Assembly: GCA_024637015.1 (NCBI GenBank)
Contig: JAGXGE010000001.1
Span: 85,255-149,254, forward strand
DNA length: 64,000 nt
Direction of reading: 5' to 3'
Source of the DNA: Aequorivita sp.
GTDB lineage: Bacteria; Bacteroidota; Bacteroidia; Flavobacteriales; Flavobacteriaceae
Part shown: positions 19,276-28,163 of the stretch, piece after piece
How the letters are laid out: the number at the start of each line of letters is the position of its first letter
Numbering within the stretch: position 1 is the stretch's first letter
The notes under the pieces: model-generated
Seen by the model: the letters and a program-made list of their open reading frames with translations, nothing else
What the model was told of the DNA's origin: nothing
Database searches by the model: none
Made by a program: the position numbers and the translations under genes

Positions 19276-20117
19276 TGAAGAAACAAGCTTCCCCCGAAAA
19301 AGAGATGTCCTTTTTGGACCATTTAGAAGAACTGCGCTGGCACTTGGTACGTTCCACCCTTGCGGTATTAATTATAGCTGTTCTGGCTTTTATTTTTAAA
19401 AGATTTATTTTTGATGTCCTTATTTTTGGCCCATCAAAACCGGGATTTGCTACATATAGTACGTTCTGCGAAATCTCACGCTATCTGGGAATGGACACTT
19501 TTTGTTTTCAAGAAATGCCCTTTAAGATTCAAAGTAGAACCATGGCCGGACAGTTTTCGGCACATATGTGGACGTCTATTTATGCTGGAATTATTGTTGC
19601 CTTTCCATATATTCTTTATGAATTTTGGAAATTCATTAGCCCAGGTTTAAAAGAAAAGGAACGCAAGTCTAGTCGTGGTTTCATATGGATTGCTTCGCTA
19701 CTTTTCTTTTTAGGAGTTTTGTTTGGTTATTACCTCATAACGCCACTATCAATAAACTTTTTAGGGAATTATCAAGTTAGCGAGGAGGTTATGAACCAGT
19801 TTGATTTGGAAAGTTATATCGGCTTGGTACGGACTTCGGTATTGGCCTGTGGAATTGTTTTTGAACTTCCAATTTTAATGTATATTCTTACAAAAATTGG
19901 CTTGATAACCCCCGAAATTCTTCGAAAGTATCGAAAATTTGCTTTGATAATTGTACTGGTGCTTTCAGCGATAATAACTCCTCCAGATATTGTGAGTCAG
20001 ATTATCGTTGCCATCCCGATACTTATTCTTTATGAAGTGAGCATTTATATTTCAAAAATTGTAATCAGAAATCAATTGAGGGAAGAAAGAAAAAGAAAAA
20101 AAGAACAAAGTCAATAA
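19275..20117 (+). CDS. tatC: Sec-independent translocase subunit TatC
   Basis: MSFLDHLEELRWHLVRS; LKEKERKSS; membrane segments. Confidence 0.95.
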   Translation: MKKQASPEKEMSFLDHLEELRWHLVRSTLAVLIIAVLAFIFKRFIFDVLIFGPSKPGFATYSTFCEISRYLGMDTFCFQEMPFKIQSRTMAGQFSAHMWTSIYAGIIVAFPYILYEFWKFISPGLKEKERKSSRGFIWIASLLFFLGVLFGYYLITPLSINFLGNYQVSEEVMNQFDLESYIGLVRTSVLACGIVFELPILMYILTKIGLITPEILRKYRKFALIIVLVLSAIITPPDIVSQIIVAIPILILYEVSIYISKIVIRNQLREERKRKKEQSQ

Positions 20118-20171
20118 AAGAGAAAATATTCTCAATCTAAAAAAGGTAAACTTTTACATTTTATACTAAAG

Positions 20172-20525
20172 ATGAAAAACAATATAGTTGAGGAATTCAA
20201 TGCCTATCGCGAAAAGATGAATGATAAGATGCTTGCCGATAATAACAAAATCATCAAGCGTATTTTCAATTTAGACACCAACGCCTATATGGAAGGCGTG
20301 CTTCCAAAGAAGACAAAAGAATTGTTGGGTTTAGGCAATTCATTGGTGCTTCGCTGTGATGATTGCGTGCGCTACCACTTGGAAGAAAGTCACAAACTGG
20401 GCCTTACCAAAGAAGAAGTGGTGGAAGCAATGAGTATTTCGTTACTTATTGGTGGAACAATTGTTGTTCCTCATTTACGAAGAGCCTTTGAATACTGGGA
20501 AGCATTGGAAGCACAACAGTCTTAA
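20172..20525 (+). CDS. Carboxymuconolactone decarboxylase/AhpD-like family protein
   Basis: LVLRCDDCVRYHLEESHKLGLTKEEVVEAM. Confidence 0.85.
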   Translation: MKNNIVEEFNAYREKMNDKMLADNNKIIKRIFNLDTNAYMEGVLPKKTKELLGLGNSLVLRCDDCVRYHLEESHKLGLTKEEVVEAMSISLLIGGTIVVPHLRRAFEYWEALEAQQS

Positions 20526-20585
20526 TTTTTTCTTCGGAAAATTATATAGTACATTTATCGTTTTATCTACGGAAACAATAACCGA

Positions 20586-21326
20586 ATGAAGCTAAAAGCC
20601 GAAAATCTAATGAAATCCTATAAAGGCCGACAGGTTGTTAAGGGTATCACCGTTGAAGTAAACCAAGGTGAAATTGTTGGTTTGCTCGGGCCGAATGGTG
20701 CGGGAAAAACCACCTCCTTTTATATGATAGTTGGGTTGATAAAACCCAATGGCGGCAACATCTTTTTGGAAGGTACAGAAATCACCAAATATCCGATGTA
20801 TAAACGTGCTCAAAACGGAATTGGCTATTTGGCACAGGAAGCTTCGGTTTTTCGAAAATTGAGCGTGGAGGACAATATTTTAAGCGTTTTACAACTTACG
20901 AAGCTTTCCAAAAAAGAACAGCGCGCCAAAATGGAAGTACTTATTGAAGAATTCGGTTTAGGCCATATCCGTAAAAGTCGGGGTGATCTATTAAGCGGTG
21001 GTGAAAGACGTAGAACCGAAATTGCACGTGCTTTGGCAACCGACCCACATTTCATCCTTCTCGATGAGCCTTTTGCGGGCGTTGATCCGGTGGCCGTTGA
21101 AGACATTCAGCGAATTGTGGCGCAACTAAAAAACAAAAATATCGGTATTCTTATAACCGACCACAATGTACAGGAAACGCTTGCAATTACTGACAGAACT
21201 TACTTAATGTTTGAAGGTAGCATTCTAAAACACGGTAAACCTGAAGAACTTGCCGCAGACGAAATGGTTCGGAAAGTATATCTTGGCCAGAACTTTGAGC
21301 TTCGGAAGAAGAAATTGGAGTTTTGA
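20586..21326 (+). CDS. lptB: LPS export ABC transporter ATP-binding protein
   Basis: Walker [36 protein letters not shown]. Confidence 0.95.
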   Translation: MKLKAENLMKSYKGRQVVKGITVEVNQGEIVGLLGPNGAGKTTSFYMIVGLIKPNGGNIFLEGTEITKYPMYKRAQNGIGYLAQEASVFRKLSVEDNILSVLQLTKLSKKEQRAKMEVLIEEFGLGHIRKSRGDLLSGGERRRTEIARALATDPHFILLDEPFAGVDPVAVEDIQRIVAQLKNKNIGILITDHNVQETLAITDRTYLMFEGSILKHGKPEELAADEMVRKVYLGQNFELRKKKLEF

Positions 21327-21340
21327 TAACAATGCGGGAA

Positions 21341-21428
21341 TTTTAACCACAAAGGACACAATGGTTGCACAAAGTTCACTAAGCTCTTACCTATTTTATG
21401 TCTTAGTGGTGTTTTTATGGGCCTGACT
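21341..21428. repeat. Copy 1 of an ~88-bp direct repeat beginning with a subtype-B arm
   Basis: TTTTAACCACAAAGGACACAATGGTTGCACAAAG...GGGCCTGACT; near-identical to 21522-21610. Confidence 0.9.
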
Positions 21429-21493
21429 TTTTGAAATACAAAGCTCATAATAGCTTTATAGAGTTTATTGGGTGCTCTTTGTGTGCTTTGTAA
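21346..21493. repeat. Gene-less subtype-B hairpin-like unit next to GxxExxY copy 2
   Basis: Left arm ACCACAAAGGACACAA; opposing arm GCTCTTTGTGTGCTTTGTAAC. Confidence 0.55.
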
Positions 21494-21521
21494 CTTCTTA
21501 TTGCGCTTTTTACTTATTCCT

Positions 21522-21610
21522 TTTTAACCACAAAGGACACAATGGCTGCACAAAGTGCACTAAGCTCTTACCAATTTTATGCCCTAGAGGTGTTTTTTAT
21601 GGGCCTGACT
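21522..21610. repeat. Copy 2 of the ~88-bp direct repeat
   Basis: TTTTAACCACAAAGGACACAATGGCTGCACAAAG...GGGCCTGACT. Confidence 0.9.
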
Positions 21611-22136
21611 TATGAAAAACAAAGGACACAATGGTTGCACAAAGTGCACCAAGGTTTTCAGTTCACAACTCTCCGTTGATTACTCTCTTAATACCGTGCT
21701 TTAATAGACTTACATTAAAATTTATAAGAAGCCCAAGCTTAAAACCACCGAGCCTCATATAGGTAAGTGTTTGTGCTAAATGAACATCGTTCAATACTTC
21801 CACGCTTTTTATTTCTATAACCACTTTATTTTCAACCAATATATCAATACGATAGCCAATCTCTAATTGTACTTCTTCAAATATGAGGGGCATAGGTTTT
21901 TGTTTCTCAACAATTAAACCTTCTTTTATTAATTTATAGAAAAGACATTCTTGGTAGGCAGACTCCAACAACCCTGGGCCAAGCGTCTTATGGACTTCCA
22001 GAGCACAGCCTATAATCTTATTTGCTATTTGGTTTTCAGTCATTACAATTAAATTTAACAACCTGATTTAAAACAAATTTAAATGTTCACGGAGATTTCT
22101 TTGTGCTCTTTGTGTCTTCTTGGTGTTCTTTGTGGT
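21527..22136. repeat. Inverted-repeat unit (subtype B) enclosing a GxxExxY gene
   Basis: Left ACCACAAAGGACACAA...; right ...TTGTGTCTTCTTGGTGTTCTTTGTGGT, which also encodes the C-terminal tail of PssA. Confidence 0.75.
21663..22043 (-). CDS. GxxExxY protein (PD-(D/E)XK nuclease superfamily-like)
   Basis: MTENQIANKIIGCALEVHKTLGPGLLESAYQE (GxxExxY); VVIEIKSVE. Confidence 0.88.
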   Translation of the reverse strand: MTENQIANKIIGCALEVHKTLGPGLLESAYQECLFYKLIKEGLIVEKQKPMPLIFEEVQLEIGYRIDILVENKVVIEIKSVEVLNDVHLAQTLTYMRLGGFKLGLLINFNVSLLKHGIKRVINGEL

Positions 22137-22869
22137 TAAACAGGGAAAGCAATATATAAAGCAAAATTATAAACGGTATTGCTAAAAACTTCAGCAGTAC
22201 TAAAAGCACCACACACAGTATCAAAAACACATAGCGAACGGCATTGCTTTTAAAATCCCATGTTTTAAATTTTAGAGCAAAAAGTGGGATTTCGGCATTC
22301 AATAGTATGCAACTCAACAAGGTCATTCCTATCAAAAACCATTGATTTAAAATAATACTTTCTGCAAATTCAGAATATTGAAACTGTAAAATCAAAGGCA
22401 AGCTCAAAATCAGAAGTGTGTTTGCTGGCGTTGGAAGACCAATAAAACCAGAAGTCTGGCGTGTATCTACATTAAATTTTGCCAAGCGGTAGGCAGAAGC
22501 TATTACAATCAATAACCCAATTAAAGGCATATAGTTTTTGAATCCAACATTCCATCCATCCAAAGAAAATGTTTCAGTCAACGTCTGCATATGCCCGAAA
22601 TAGGACAAATTCAACATTTGATACATTATGATGCCCGGCGCTACCCCACTAGTAATAACATCTGCCAAGGAATCCAGTTGAAGCCCTACTTCGCTTTGAG
22701 CATTTAGCAACCTCGCAGCAAGGCCATCAAAAAAATCGAAGAAAATTCCTAAAAAAACGAAAAAGGAAGCGGTTATCAAATCGCCTGAAACGGCAAAAAG
22801 TACGGCTACGCAGCCGCAGAGTATGTTCAGGGAGGTTATGATGTTTGGTATTTGTTTTGTTATATTCAT
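22087..22869 (-). CDS. pssA: CDP-diacylglycerol--serine O-phosphatidyltransferase
   Basis: GIFFDFFDGLAARLLNAQSEVGLQLDSLADVITSGVAPG (CDP-alcohol phosphotransferase motif). ATG 22869 chosen over 22938, whose extension is repeat-derived. Confidence 0.9.
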   Translation of the reverse strand: MNITKQIPNIITSLNILCGCVAVLFAVSGDLITASFFVFLGIFFDFFDGLAARLLNAQSEVGLQLDSLADVITSGVAPGIIMYQMLNLSYFGHMQTLTETFSLDGWNVGFKNYMPLIGLLIVIASAYRLAKFNVDTRQTSGFIGLPTPANTLLILSLPLILQFQYSEFAESIILNQWFLIGMTLLSCILLNAEIPLFALKFKTWDFKSNAVRYVFLILCVVLLVLLKFLAIPFIILLYILLSLFNHKEHQEDTKSTKKSP

Positions 22870-22912
22870 ATTCTTCGGTGAGTATTTTGGAGTTGATGTT
22901 CTATCCGTGAAA

Positions 22913-22950
22913 ACATCCCCTCCCAACCTCTCCTTCAAAGGGGAGGCGCT
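22913..22950. repeat. Half copy of the ACATCCCTCCC palindromic family
   Basis: ACATCCCCTCCCAACCTCTCCTTCAAAGGGGAGG. Confidence 0.65.
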
Positions 22951-23070
22951 TTACAAGCCTGATTTCTTAATATATATTGAGATTCATTGTAAAAATAACA
23001 AAGTATTTCCGTCCAAAGCTATCAAAACACAATATGTGCATAAATTTAAAGTTTACTATTCTGTAAAATA

Positions 23071-24165
23071 GTGCCATATTTGTCCAAATTTTTAAGCTTG
23101 AAAGAGAAAATTTTACTCCTTTTACTACTTGTTTCGGCTACGCTGAGTGCGCAGACCGTACGAAAATATTCCAACGAATTTATGAACATAGGCGTAGATG
23201 CCGCCGCTTTTGGGATGAGCAATGCAGTTGTGGCTTCCTCTGGTGATGTAAATTCAGGTTACTGGAATCCTGCAGGTTTAGTGAATCTTGAAGACAAACA
23301 AATATCTTTGATGCATGCCTCCTATTTTGCAAACATTGCTAACTATGACTACGCAGCCTTTGCAATGCCGCTGGACGATAGGAGTGCCGTTGGACTTTCA
23401 GCAATTCGTTTTGGGGTGGATGATATATTGAACACTACCCAATTGATAGACGACGAAGGAAATATTTCTTACGATCGCATCAGTAAATTTTCAACGGCAG
23501 ATTATGGCTTCACGTTTTCTTATGCACGCAGACTTCCATTGGATGGTTTAAACTATGGTGTTAATGCCAAAGTAATTCGTCGCGTTATTGGCGATTTTGC
23601 TTCCTCGTGGGGATTTGGACTGGACGCAGCCATTCAGTTTAGAAGCGACAAGTGGATGTTTGGACTGATGGCAAGAGATATCACAACTACCTTCAACGCT
23701 TGGAGTATAGATGAAAAAAAGTTTGCTGAAATACAAGGTGCAGTAGAAGGTCAAAATCAAGAATTGCCGGAAACAACAGAAATCACTATTCCGAAGTTGC
23801 AATTGGGAATGGCTCGTAAATTTGTGTATCATTATGATTTTTCACTCTTGGCCGAAGTAGACCTAAACTTCCGTTTTGCGGAAACCAATGATGTTATTTC
23901 TACTTCTTTTGCAAGCATAACCCCTTCAATGGGGCTTGAATTTGCGTATATCGATATGGTGTATGTTCGAGGTGGGGTTGGCAATTTCCAAAATATAAAA
24001 CAATTGGACGGAAGTGACTCTGTAGGCTTTCAACCTAATATTGGCGTGGGTTTTAGGTATAAAGGAATTCAAGTGGATTATGCTTTGACTGATATTGGCG
24101 ACCAGAGTGCGGCGCTTTATTCCAATGTTTTTTCTCTGAAACTGGATTGGGAGATATTTAGGTAG
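23071..24165 (+). CDS. PorV/PorQ family outer-membrane beta-barrel protein (T9SS-associated type)
   Basis: Signal peptide then YSNEFMNIGVDAAAFGMSNAVVASSGDVNSGYWNPAGL; start uncertain. Confidence 0.82.
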   Translation: MPYLSKFLSLKEKILLLLLLVSATLSAQTVRKYSNEFMNIGVDAAAFGMSNAVVASSGDVNSGYWNPAGLVNLEDKQISLMHASYFANIANYDYAAFAMPLDDRSAVGLSAIRFGVDDILNTTQLIDDEGNISYDRISKFSTADYGFTFSYARRLPLDGLNYGVNAKVIRRVIGDFASSWGFGLDAAIQFRSDKWMFGLMARDITTTFNAWSIDEKKFAEIQGAVEGQNQELPETTEITIPKLQLGMARKFVYHYDFSLLAEVDLNFRFAETNDVISTSFASITPSMGLEFAYIDMVYVRGGVGNFQNIKQLDGSDSVGFQPNIGVGFRYKGIQVDYALTDIGDQSAALYSNVFSLKLDWEIFR

Positions 24166-24317
24166 TCCCCCCCGACCCCCAAAGGGGGAAATGAGCGAAA
24201 AGCGATGAGGGAAATGTCAATGGCTAAGAATAGTGAATAATAAACAATTTGTGTATTAGCGGTGAAATAGATTACAAATCATAGCCGAAAATTGACAACT
24301 GACAACCGATAATAACC

Positions 24318-25499
24318 GTGGCAAAAAATTACATCTTACTTCTTCTATTGTTTTTAAGTGTTTCTGCAAAAGCACAATTCGTTCCATTATCAGAAACTTC
24401 TGAAATAAGCATTATCACTATTGGTCCAGGGGCTGAGCTTTATGATAAATTTGGGCACAGTGCGTTTCGAATTCAAGATAGCTTGAATGGGGTTGATGTG
24501 GTTTTTAATTATGGCGTTTATGATTTTGACACACCAAATTTCTATACAAAATTTGCACAAGGAAAGCTACTTTATCAGCTAGGGGTAAGTTATTATCAAC
24601 CATTTTTTCAAAGCTATGTAGCACAAAATCGTTGGGTTAAAGAACAGACTTTGAACCTCAACTATACTGAAAAACAAGCTATCTCAGATTTTCTTTGGAA
24701 CAATGCCCGGCCAGAGAACAAAAAATACAAATACGATTTCTTTTTTGACAATTGCGCCACTAAAATCCGTGATGTAGTCCAAATAGTTCTCGGGGATAAG
24801 CTTGAATACAATGAAGATTACATAAAAGAAGAACTTACATTCCGGCAGCTCATTCAGCAAAACCTACAAGCTAATTCTTGGGGAAGTTTGGGAATAGACA
24901 TTGCCCTTGGCGCAGTTATAGATAGGAAGGCAAAACCAATAGAGTATCAATTTCTTCCCGATTATGTTTATGAAGCAGCCGCGAACGCAGTTATAATCAG
25001 AAATGGTTCTTCAGAAAGTTTAGTAAAACAGACAACAGTTCTTTTTGAGAACACCTCTACCCCAAACGAAAGCAATTTCCTGTTGAGTCCCCTGTTTGTA
25101 TTGGGAATATTGGGGCTTATAATTGTTGTTGTTACATATCGTGATTACAAAAGAAATAAACGAAGTCGATACTTGGATTTATTTCTTTTCTTTTTTACAG
25201 GGCTTGTTGGTGTATTTCTTTTATTGCTTTGGTTTGCAACAGACCACACTGCCACGGCCTATAACTACAATTTGCTGTGGGCATTTCCTATTTCAATTTT
25301 GGTGATTCTTGCAATTTCTAAAAGACATGCTTCCAAAAAACTAAAAAGATACACTGTAATGCTGTTGCTTCTTTTAGTTCTTTTGACTATTCACTGGATT
25401 ACGGGAGTTCAGGTTTTTGCAATTGGGCTTTTGCCGTTGCTGGTTGCTTTGGTGGTGCGCTATGTCTATTTGGTGGGTTTTATTGGGAAACAGAGATAA
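24318..25499 (+). CDS. DUF4105 domain-containing membrane protein (Lnb N-terminal-like periplasmic domain)
   Basis: SIITIGPGAELYDKFGHSAFRIQD; DFFFDNCATKIRDV; C-terminal TM helices. Confidence 0.82.
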   Translation: MAKNYILLLLLFLSVSAKAQFVPLSETSEISIITIGPGAELYDKFGHSAFRIQDSLNGVDVVFNYGVYDFDTPNFYTKFAQGKLLYQLGVSYYQPFFQSYVAQNRWVKEQTLNLNYTEKQAISDFLWNNARPENKKYKYDFFFDNCATKIRDVVQIVLGDKLEYNEDYIKEELTFRQLIQQNLQANSWGSLGIDIALGAVIDRKAKPIEYQFLPDYVYEAAANAVIIRNGSSESLVKQTTVLFENTSTPNESNFLLSPLFVLGILGLIIVVVTYRDYKRNKRSRYLDLFLFFFTGLVGVFLLLLWFATDHTATAYNYNLLWAFPISILVILAISKRHASKKLKRYTVMLLLLLVLLTIHWITGVQVFAIGLLPLLVALVVRYVYLVGFIGKQR

Positions 25500-25500
25500 A

Positions 25501-25655
25501 ACATCCCTCCCAGCCTCTACTTCGACAGGCTCAGCACATCGCCTTCAAAGGGAGGAGCTTGATTTAGATTTACTATACAATTTGTAGTGAAGAAAAAAGG
25601 CCCCTCTTCGAAGCAAGGTGCTGAGCGAAGTTGTAGTAAAGGGATTAAGGGGAGA
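25501..25655. repeat. Palindromic repeat copy A (ACATCCCTCCC family)
   Basis: ACATCCCTCCCAGCCTCTACTTCGACAGGCTCAGCACATCGCCTTCAAAGGGAGG ... degenerate inverted arm CCCCTCTTCGAAGCAAGGTGCTGAGCGAAG...AAGGGGAGAT. Confidence 0.8.
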
Positions 25656-25702
25656 TTTTATTGTGGGTTGAAAATGATGATTGCTGAACTCAATCATGAA
25701 AA

Positions 25703-25766
25703 ACATTCCTCCAGCCTCTACTTCGAAAGGCTCAGCACATCGCCTTCAAAGGGAGGTGTTTGATTT
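25703..25766. repeat. Half copy B of the ACATCCCTCCC family
   Basis: ACATTCCTCCAGCCTCTACTTCGAAAGGCTCAGCACATCGCCTTCAAAGGGAGG. Confidence 0.85.
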
Positions 25767-25791
25767 GGGTTTACTTTAGAAATCGTGACAA

Positions 25792-25921
25792 ACATCCCTC
25801 CCAGCCTCTACTTCGAAAGGCTCAGCACATCGCCTTCAAAGGGAGGGGCTTGATTTGTATTTAATTTATAATTGTAGTCAGAATCAAAAGTCCCCCTTTG
25901 AAGGGGGATTTAGGGGGATGT
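25792..25921. repeat. Palindromic repeat copy C (ACATCCCTCCC family), complete, gene-less
   Basis: ACATCCCTCCC...TTCAAAGGGAGGGG then TCCCCCTTTGAAGGGGGATTTAGGGGGATGT. Confidence 0.9.
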
Positions 25922-25922
25922 T

Positions 25923-26306
25923 CTAAGAGTTTTCTTCAATATAATCCCTAATAACAAGCAAAATATCTTCCATATTATTTAAAACCTCATCATTGGTAAA
26001 CCGCAAAAAATACAGTCCATACTTTTCTATCCTCCCTTGTCTTTCGGCATCTTCCAAAAAATTATGGTCGTGAATATTTCCATCAATTTCTATTACCAGC
26101 CCTATTTCATGACAATAGAAATCGACGATATAATTTAAAATTGGCACTTGTCTATGGAATTCCACTCCCAAAGATTTCTTTCTTATAGTGTTCCCCATTA
26201 ACTTTTCAGAAGGAGTCATATTCTTCCGAAGCTCTTGAGCTATCCTTTTAAGGTGTTTATTGTATGGATTATTTTGTTGGACACAGAATAAAGATATGAA
26301 AAACAT
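25923..26306 (-). CDS. DUF559 domain endonuclease-like protein
   Basis: LRKNMTPSEKLMGNTIRKKSLGVEFHRQVPILNYIVDFYCHEIGLVIEIDGNIHD. ATG 26306 lies inside the repeat arm. Confidence 0.88.
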   Translation of the reverse strand: MFFISLFCVQQNNPYNKHLKRIAQELRKNMTPSEKLMGNTIRKKSLGVEFHRQVPILNYIVDFYCHEIGLVIEIDGNIHDHNFLEDAERQGRIEKYGLYFLRFTNDEVLNNMEDILLVIRDYIEENS

Positions 26307-26370
26307 CCCTCCACAGCCTCTACTTCGACAGGCTCAGCACATCGCCTTCAAAGGGAGGGGTTTGATTTGG
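26303..26370. repeat. Half copy D of the ACATCCCTCCC family, 5' arm of the DUF559 gene
   Basis: ACATCCCTCCACAGCCTCTACTTCGACAGGCTCAGCACATCGCCTTCAAAGGGAGGGG. Confidence 0.88.
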
Positions 26371-26584
26371 ACCTAAATTATAATTGTAGTTAGAAATTGA
26401 AAGTGTCTTTTTTGAAGTAGAATTTTATTTAAATTCTTTTTAGAACTAGGGGTTTACAAGGTTTCTGGATTGGGAATTTAAGTAAGGATAAATTTTGTAG
26501 GAAAAAAGGGTTATATTCCTACATTTTAATGACTTTGCTATGGCTTTGCTATGGCTTATCTATGGAGTATCTATAAATGGCTCG

Positions 26585-27976
26585 TTATTGCCCCCTAAAA
26601 AACACAATAGTACTCAAGGTTTTGATAATGATTGTAATGTCCAGAAAGAGGCTCCGGTGTTTTATATAGTATAAATCATATTGCAGTTTTTCGAGGGAAT
26701 CCTCTTCACTGGAACCGTATTTGGCGTTTACCTGTGCCCAACCTGTTACGCCTGGTTTAACAAGGTGTCTCACTTCATAAAAAGGTATTTTTTCTATAAG
26801 ACCTTCCACAAATTCAGGACGTTCTGGACGTGGACCAATCACGCTCATTTCACCTTTTATAACGTTGATGAATTGTGGGATTTCATCAAAACGGGACTTT
26901 CTTAAAAAACGACCAAACTTTGTAACACGGGTGTCTTTGGCTATTGCAAATTGGGCGCCATGTTTTTCTGCGTTTATAACCATACTCCTCAATTTGTAAA
27001 TCTTAAAATGTTTCCCGTTTTTCCCTACCCGTGTCTGACTATAGAAAAAAGGACCTCTGTTTCCAATCATATTCCCTGTTATAAGAAAAGGTAGCAAGAT
27101 AAGTCCAAAAAGAAGCCCGATGATTGACAAAAGCAAATCCAGTATTCTATTGAAAAAGAGGTAAAGTTTGTTTTGGTTGCTTCGGCTAAACGGGAAATAA
27201 CGATAAAAATCCTTTTCCACGTGCTGCACGGGAATACGGTGCGTCAGCTCTTCATATACTTGGGTATATTCGCGGATGGGAATTCCGTTTTCAAGCAACT
27301 TTATTAACTTGTTATTGAGTTCAACAGTCATCCCCTCAGAAAGTGGCGTACCCACTACTATTTCAGAAATAGTCATTTCATCAGTCAACATTGCAATATC
27401 CTCGATAGCAATGGAATCTATTTCAAGATTATTAACGATTGTTCCGTCATACGGAGCTGTATTAAAATATCCTATAACCCTGTAGTTCGGATCTGACTTT
27501 TGGAGAGAGGCTACAATTGCATCTACATCTTGAGCGTGGGCAATCAGAATCACTCTTTTATAAAAACGCGGCGCGGAAATAAGAATGATATACGCATACC
27601 GCCAAGCCAACATAGCAACGTTGATTGCCAAAAAGAAATAGACTATCTGCAAACGATTGGACGGCAGCATGGGAGTATAAAATGGGGTGAGCAGATAGAA
27701 AAGCACTGTTACGGAAGATGTAATGATCACATTTTTAACAACCACATCAAACTTACTTGCCTTTTGAAGATTATAAAGCTCAAAAATAGTTGCAAACACA
27801 GTAAGATAAGTAGCCAAAACAATTGACCACACCCAGTGTTCAGAATTAATTTTAAAATAATCAAAATTAAAAACAAGACTCACTACATATAGCAACAACA
27901 AAACGCAGACAATATCCAGAACACGAAGTAGAATCTTTCGTTCTGATATGTCAAAATGGATGTTGTTTTTGGACAT
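26585..27976 (-). CDS. Exopolysaccharide polyprenyl glycosylphosphotransferase (WbaP/WcaJ-like)
   Basis: C-terminal KIYKLRSM...ARV-like KDTRVTKFGRFLRKSRFDEIPQFINVIKGEMSVIGPRPERPEF. Confidence 0.92.
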   Translation of the reverse strand: MSKNNIHFDISERKILLRVLDIVCVLLLLYVVSLVFNFDYFKINSEHWVWSIVLATYLTVFATIFELYNLQKASKFDVVVKNVIITSSVTVLFYLLTPFYTPMLPSNRLQIVYFFLAINVAMLAWRYAYIILISAPRFYKRVILIAHAQDVDAIVASLQKSDPNYRVIGYFNTAPYDGTIVNNLEIDSIAIEDIAMLTDEMTISEIVVGTPLSEGMTVELNNKLIKLLENGIPIREYTQVYEELTHRIPVQHVEKDFYRYFPFSRSNQNKLYLFFNRILDLLLSIIGLLFGLILLPFLITGNMIGNRGPFFYSQTRVGKNGKHFKIYKLRSMVINAEKHGAQFAIAKDTRVTKFGRFLRKSRFDEIPQFINVIKGEMSVIGPRPERPEFVEGLIEKIPFYEVRHLVKPGVTGWAQVNAKYGSSEEDSLEKLQYDLYYIKHRSLFLDITIIIKTLSTIVFFRGQ

Positions 27977-27989
27977 GGTTAGTTGTTTG

Positions 27990-28017
27990 TTGATGGTTGA
28001 TGGTTGATGGTTGATGG
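27990..28017. repeat. Heptamer tandem repeat (TTGATGG)x4
   Basis: Four perfect copies just 5' of the glycosylphosphotransferase start. Confidence 0.97.
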
Positions 28018-28090
28018 TTTTATTGGGTTACTGCCTCTGCTATTGAATATTGTTTATTATCCATTATTAATTCATCATTGCTAATTGCTT

Positions 28091-28132
28091 CCTATTGCCT
28101 AACACCTATTTCCTAATGCCTATTGCCTATTG
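28091..28132. repeat. Degenerate heptamer tandem repeat (CCTATTG)x6
   Basis: CCTATTG CCTAACA CCTATTT CCTAATG CCTATTG CCTATTG in exact 7-bp phase. Confidence 0.9.
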
Positions 28133-28163
28133 CGACAACCGAAATATCAAATTTACAGAAATT

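Noticed and set aside
21341-21610. Direct repeats as IS element ends or integration att sites
   Set aside because: No transposase or integrase ORF between or near them; better explained as duplicated repeat arms
22870-22938. Extended N-terminus of PssA (MKERLGGDVFTDRTSTPKYSPKN)
   Set aside because: Part is a translation of the ACATCCC repeat; conserved start is MNITKQIPNIITSLN at 22869
24166-24215. CCCCCCGACCCCCAAAGGGGGAAATGAGCGAAAAGCG as another copy of the ACATCCC family
   Set aside because: Only the C-run/G-run palindrome is shared; could be a terminator after the PorV/PorQ-like gene
25501-26370. Repeated ~60-bp blocks could look like a CRISPR array
   Set aside because: Irregular spacing, repeats are palindromic and divergent, a coding gene lies inside the cluster, and no cas genes are present
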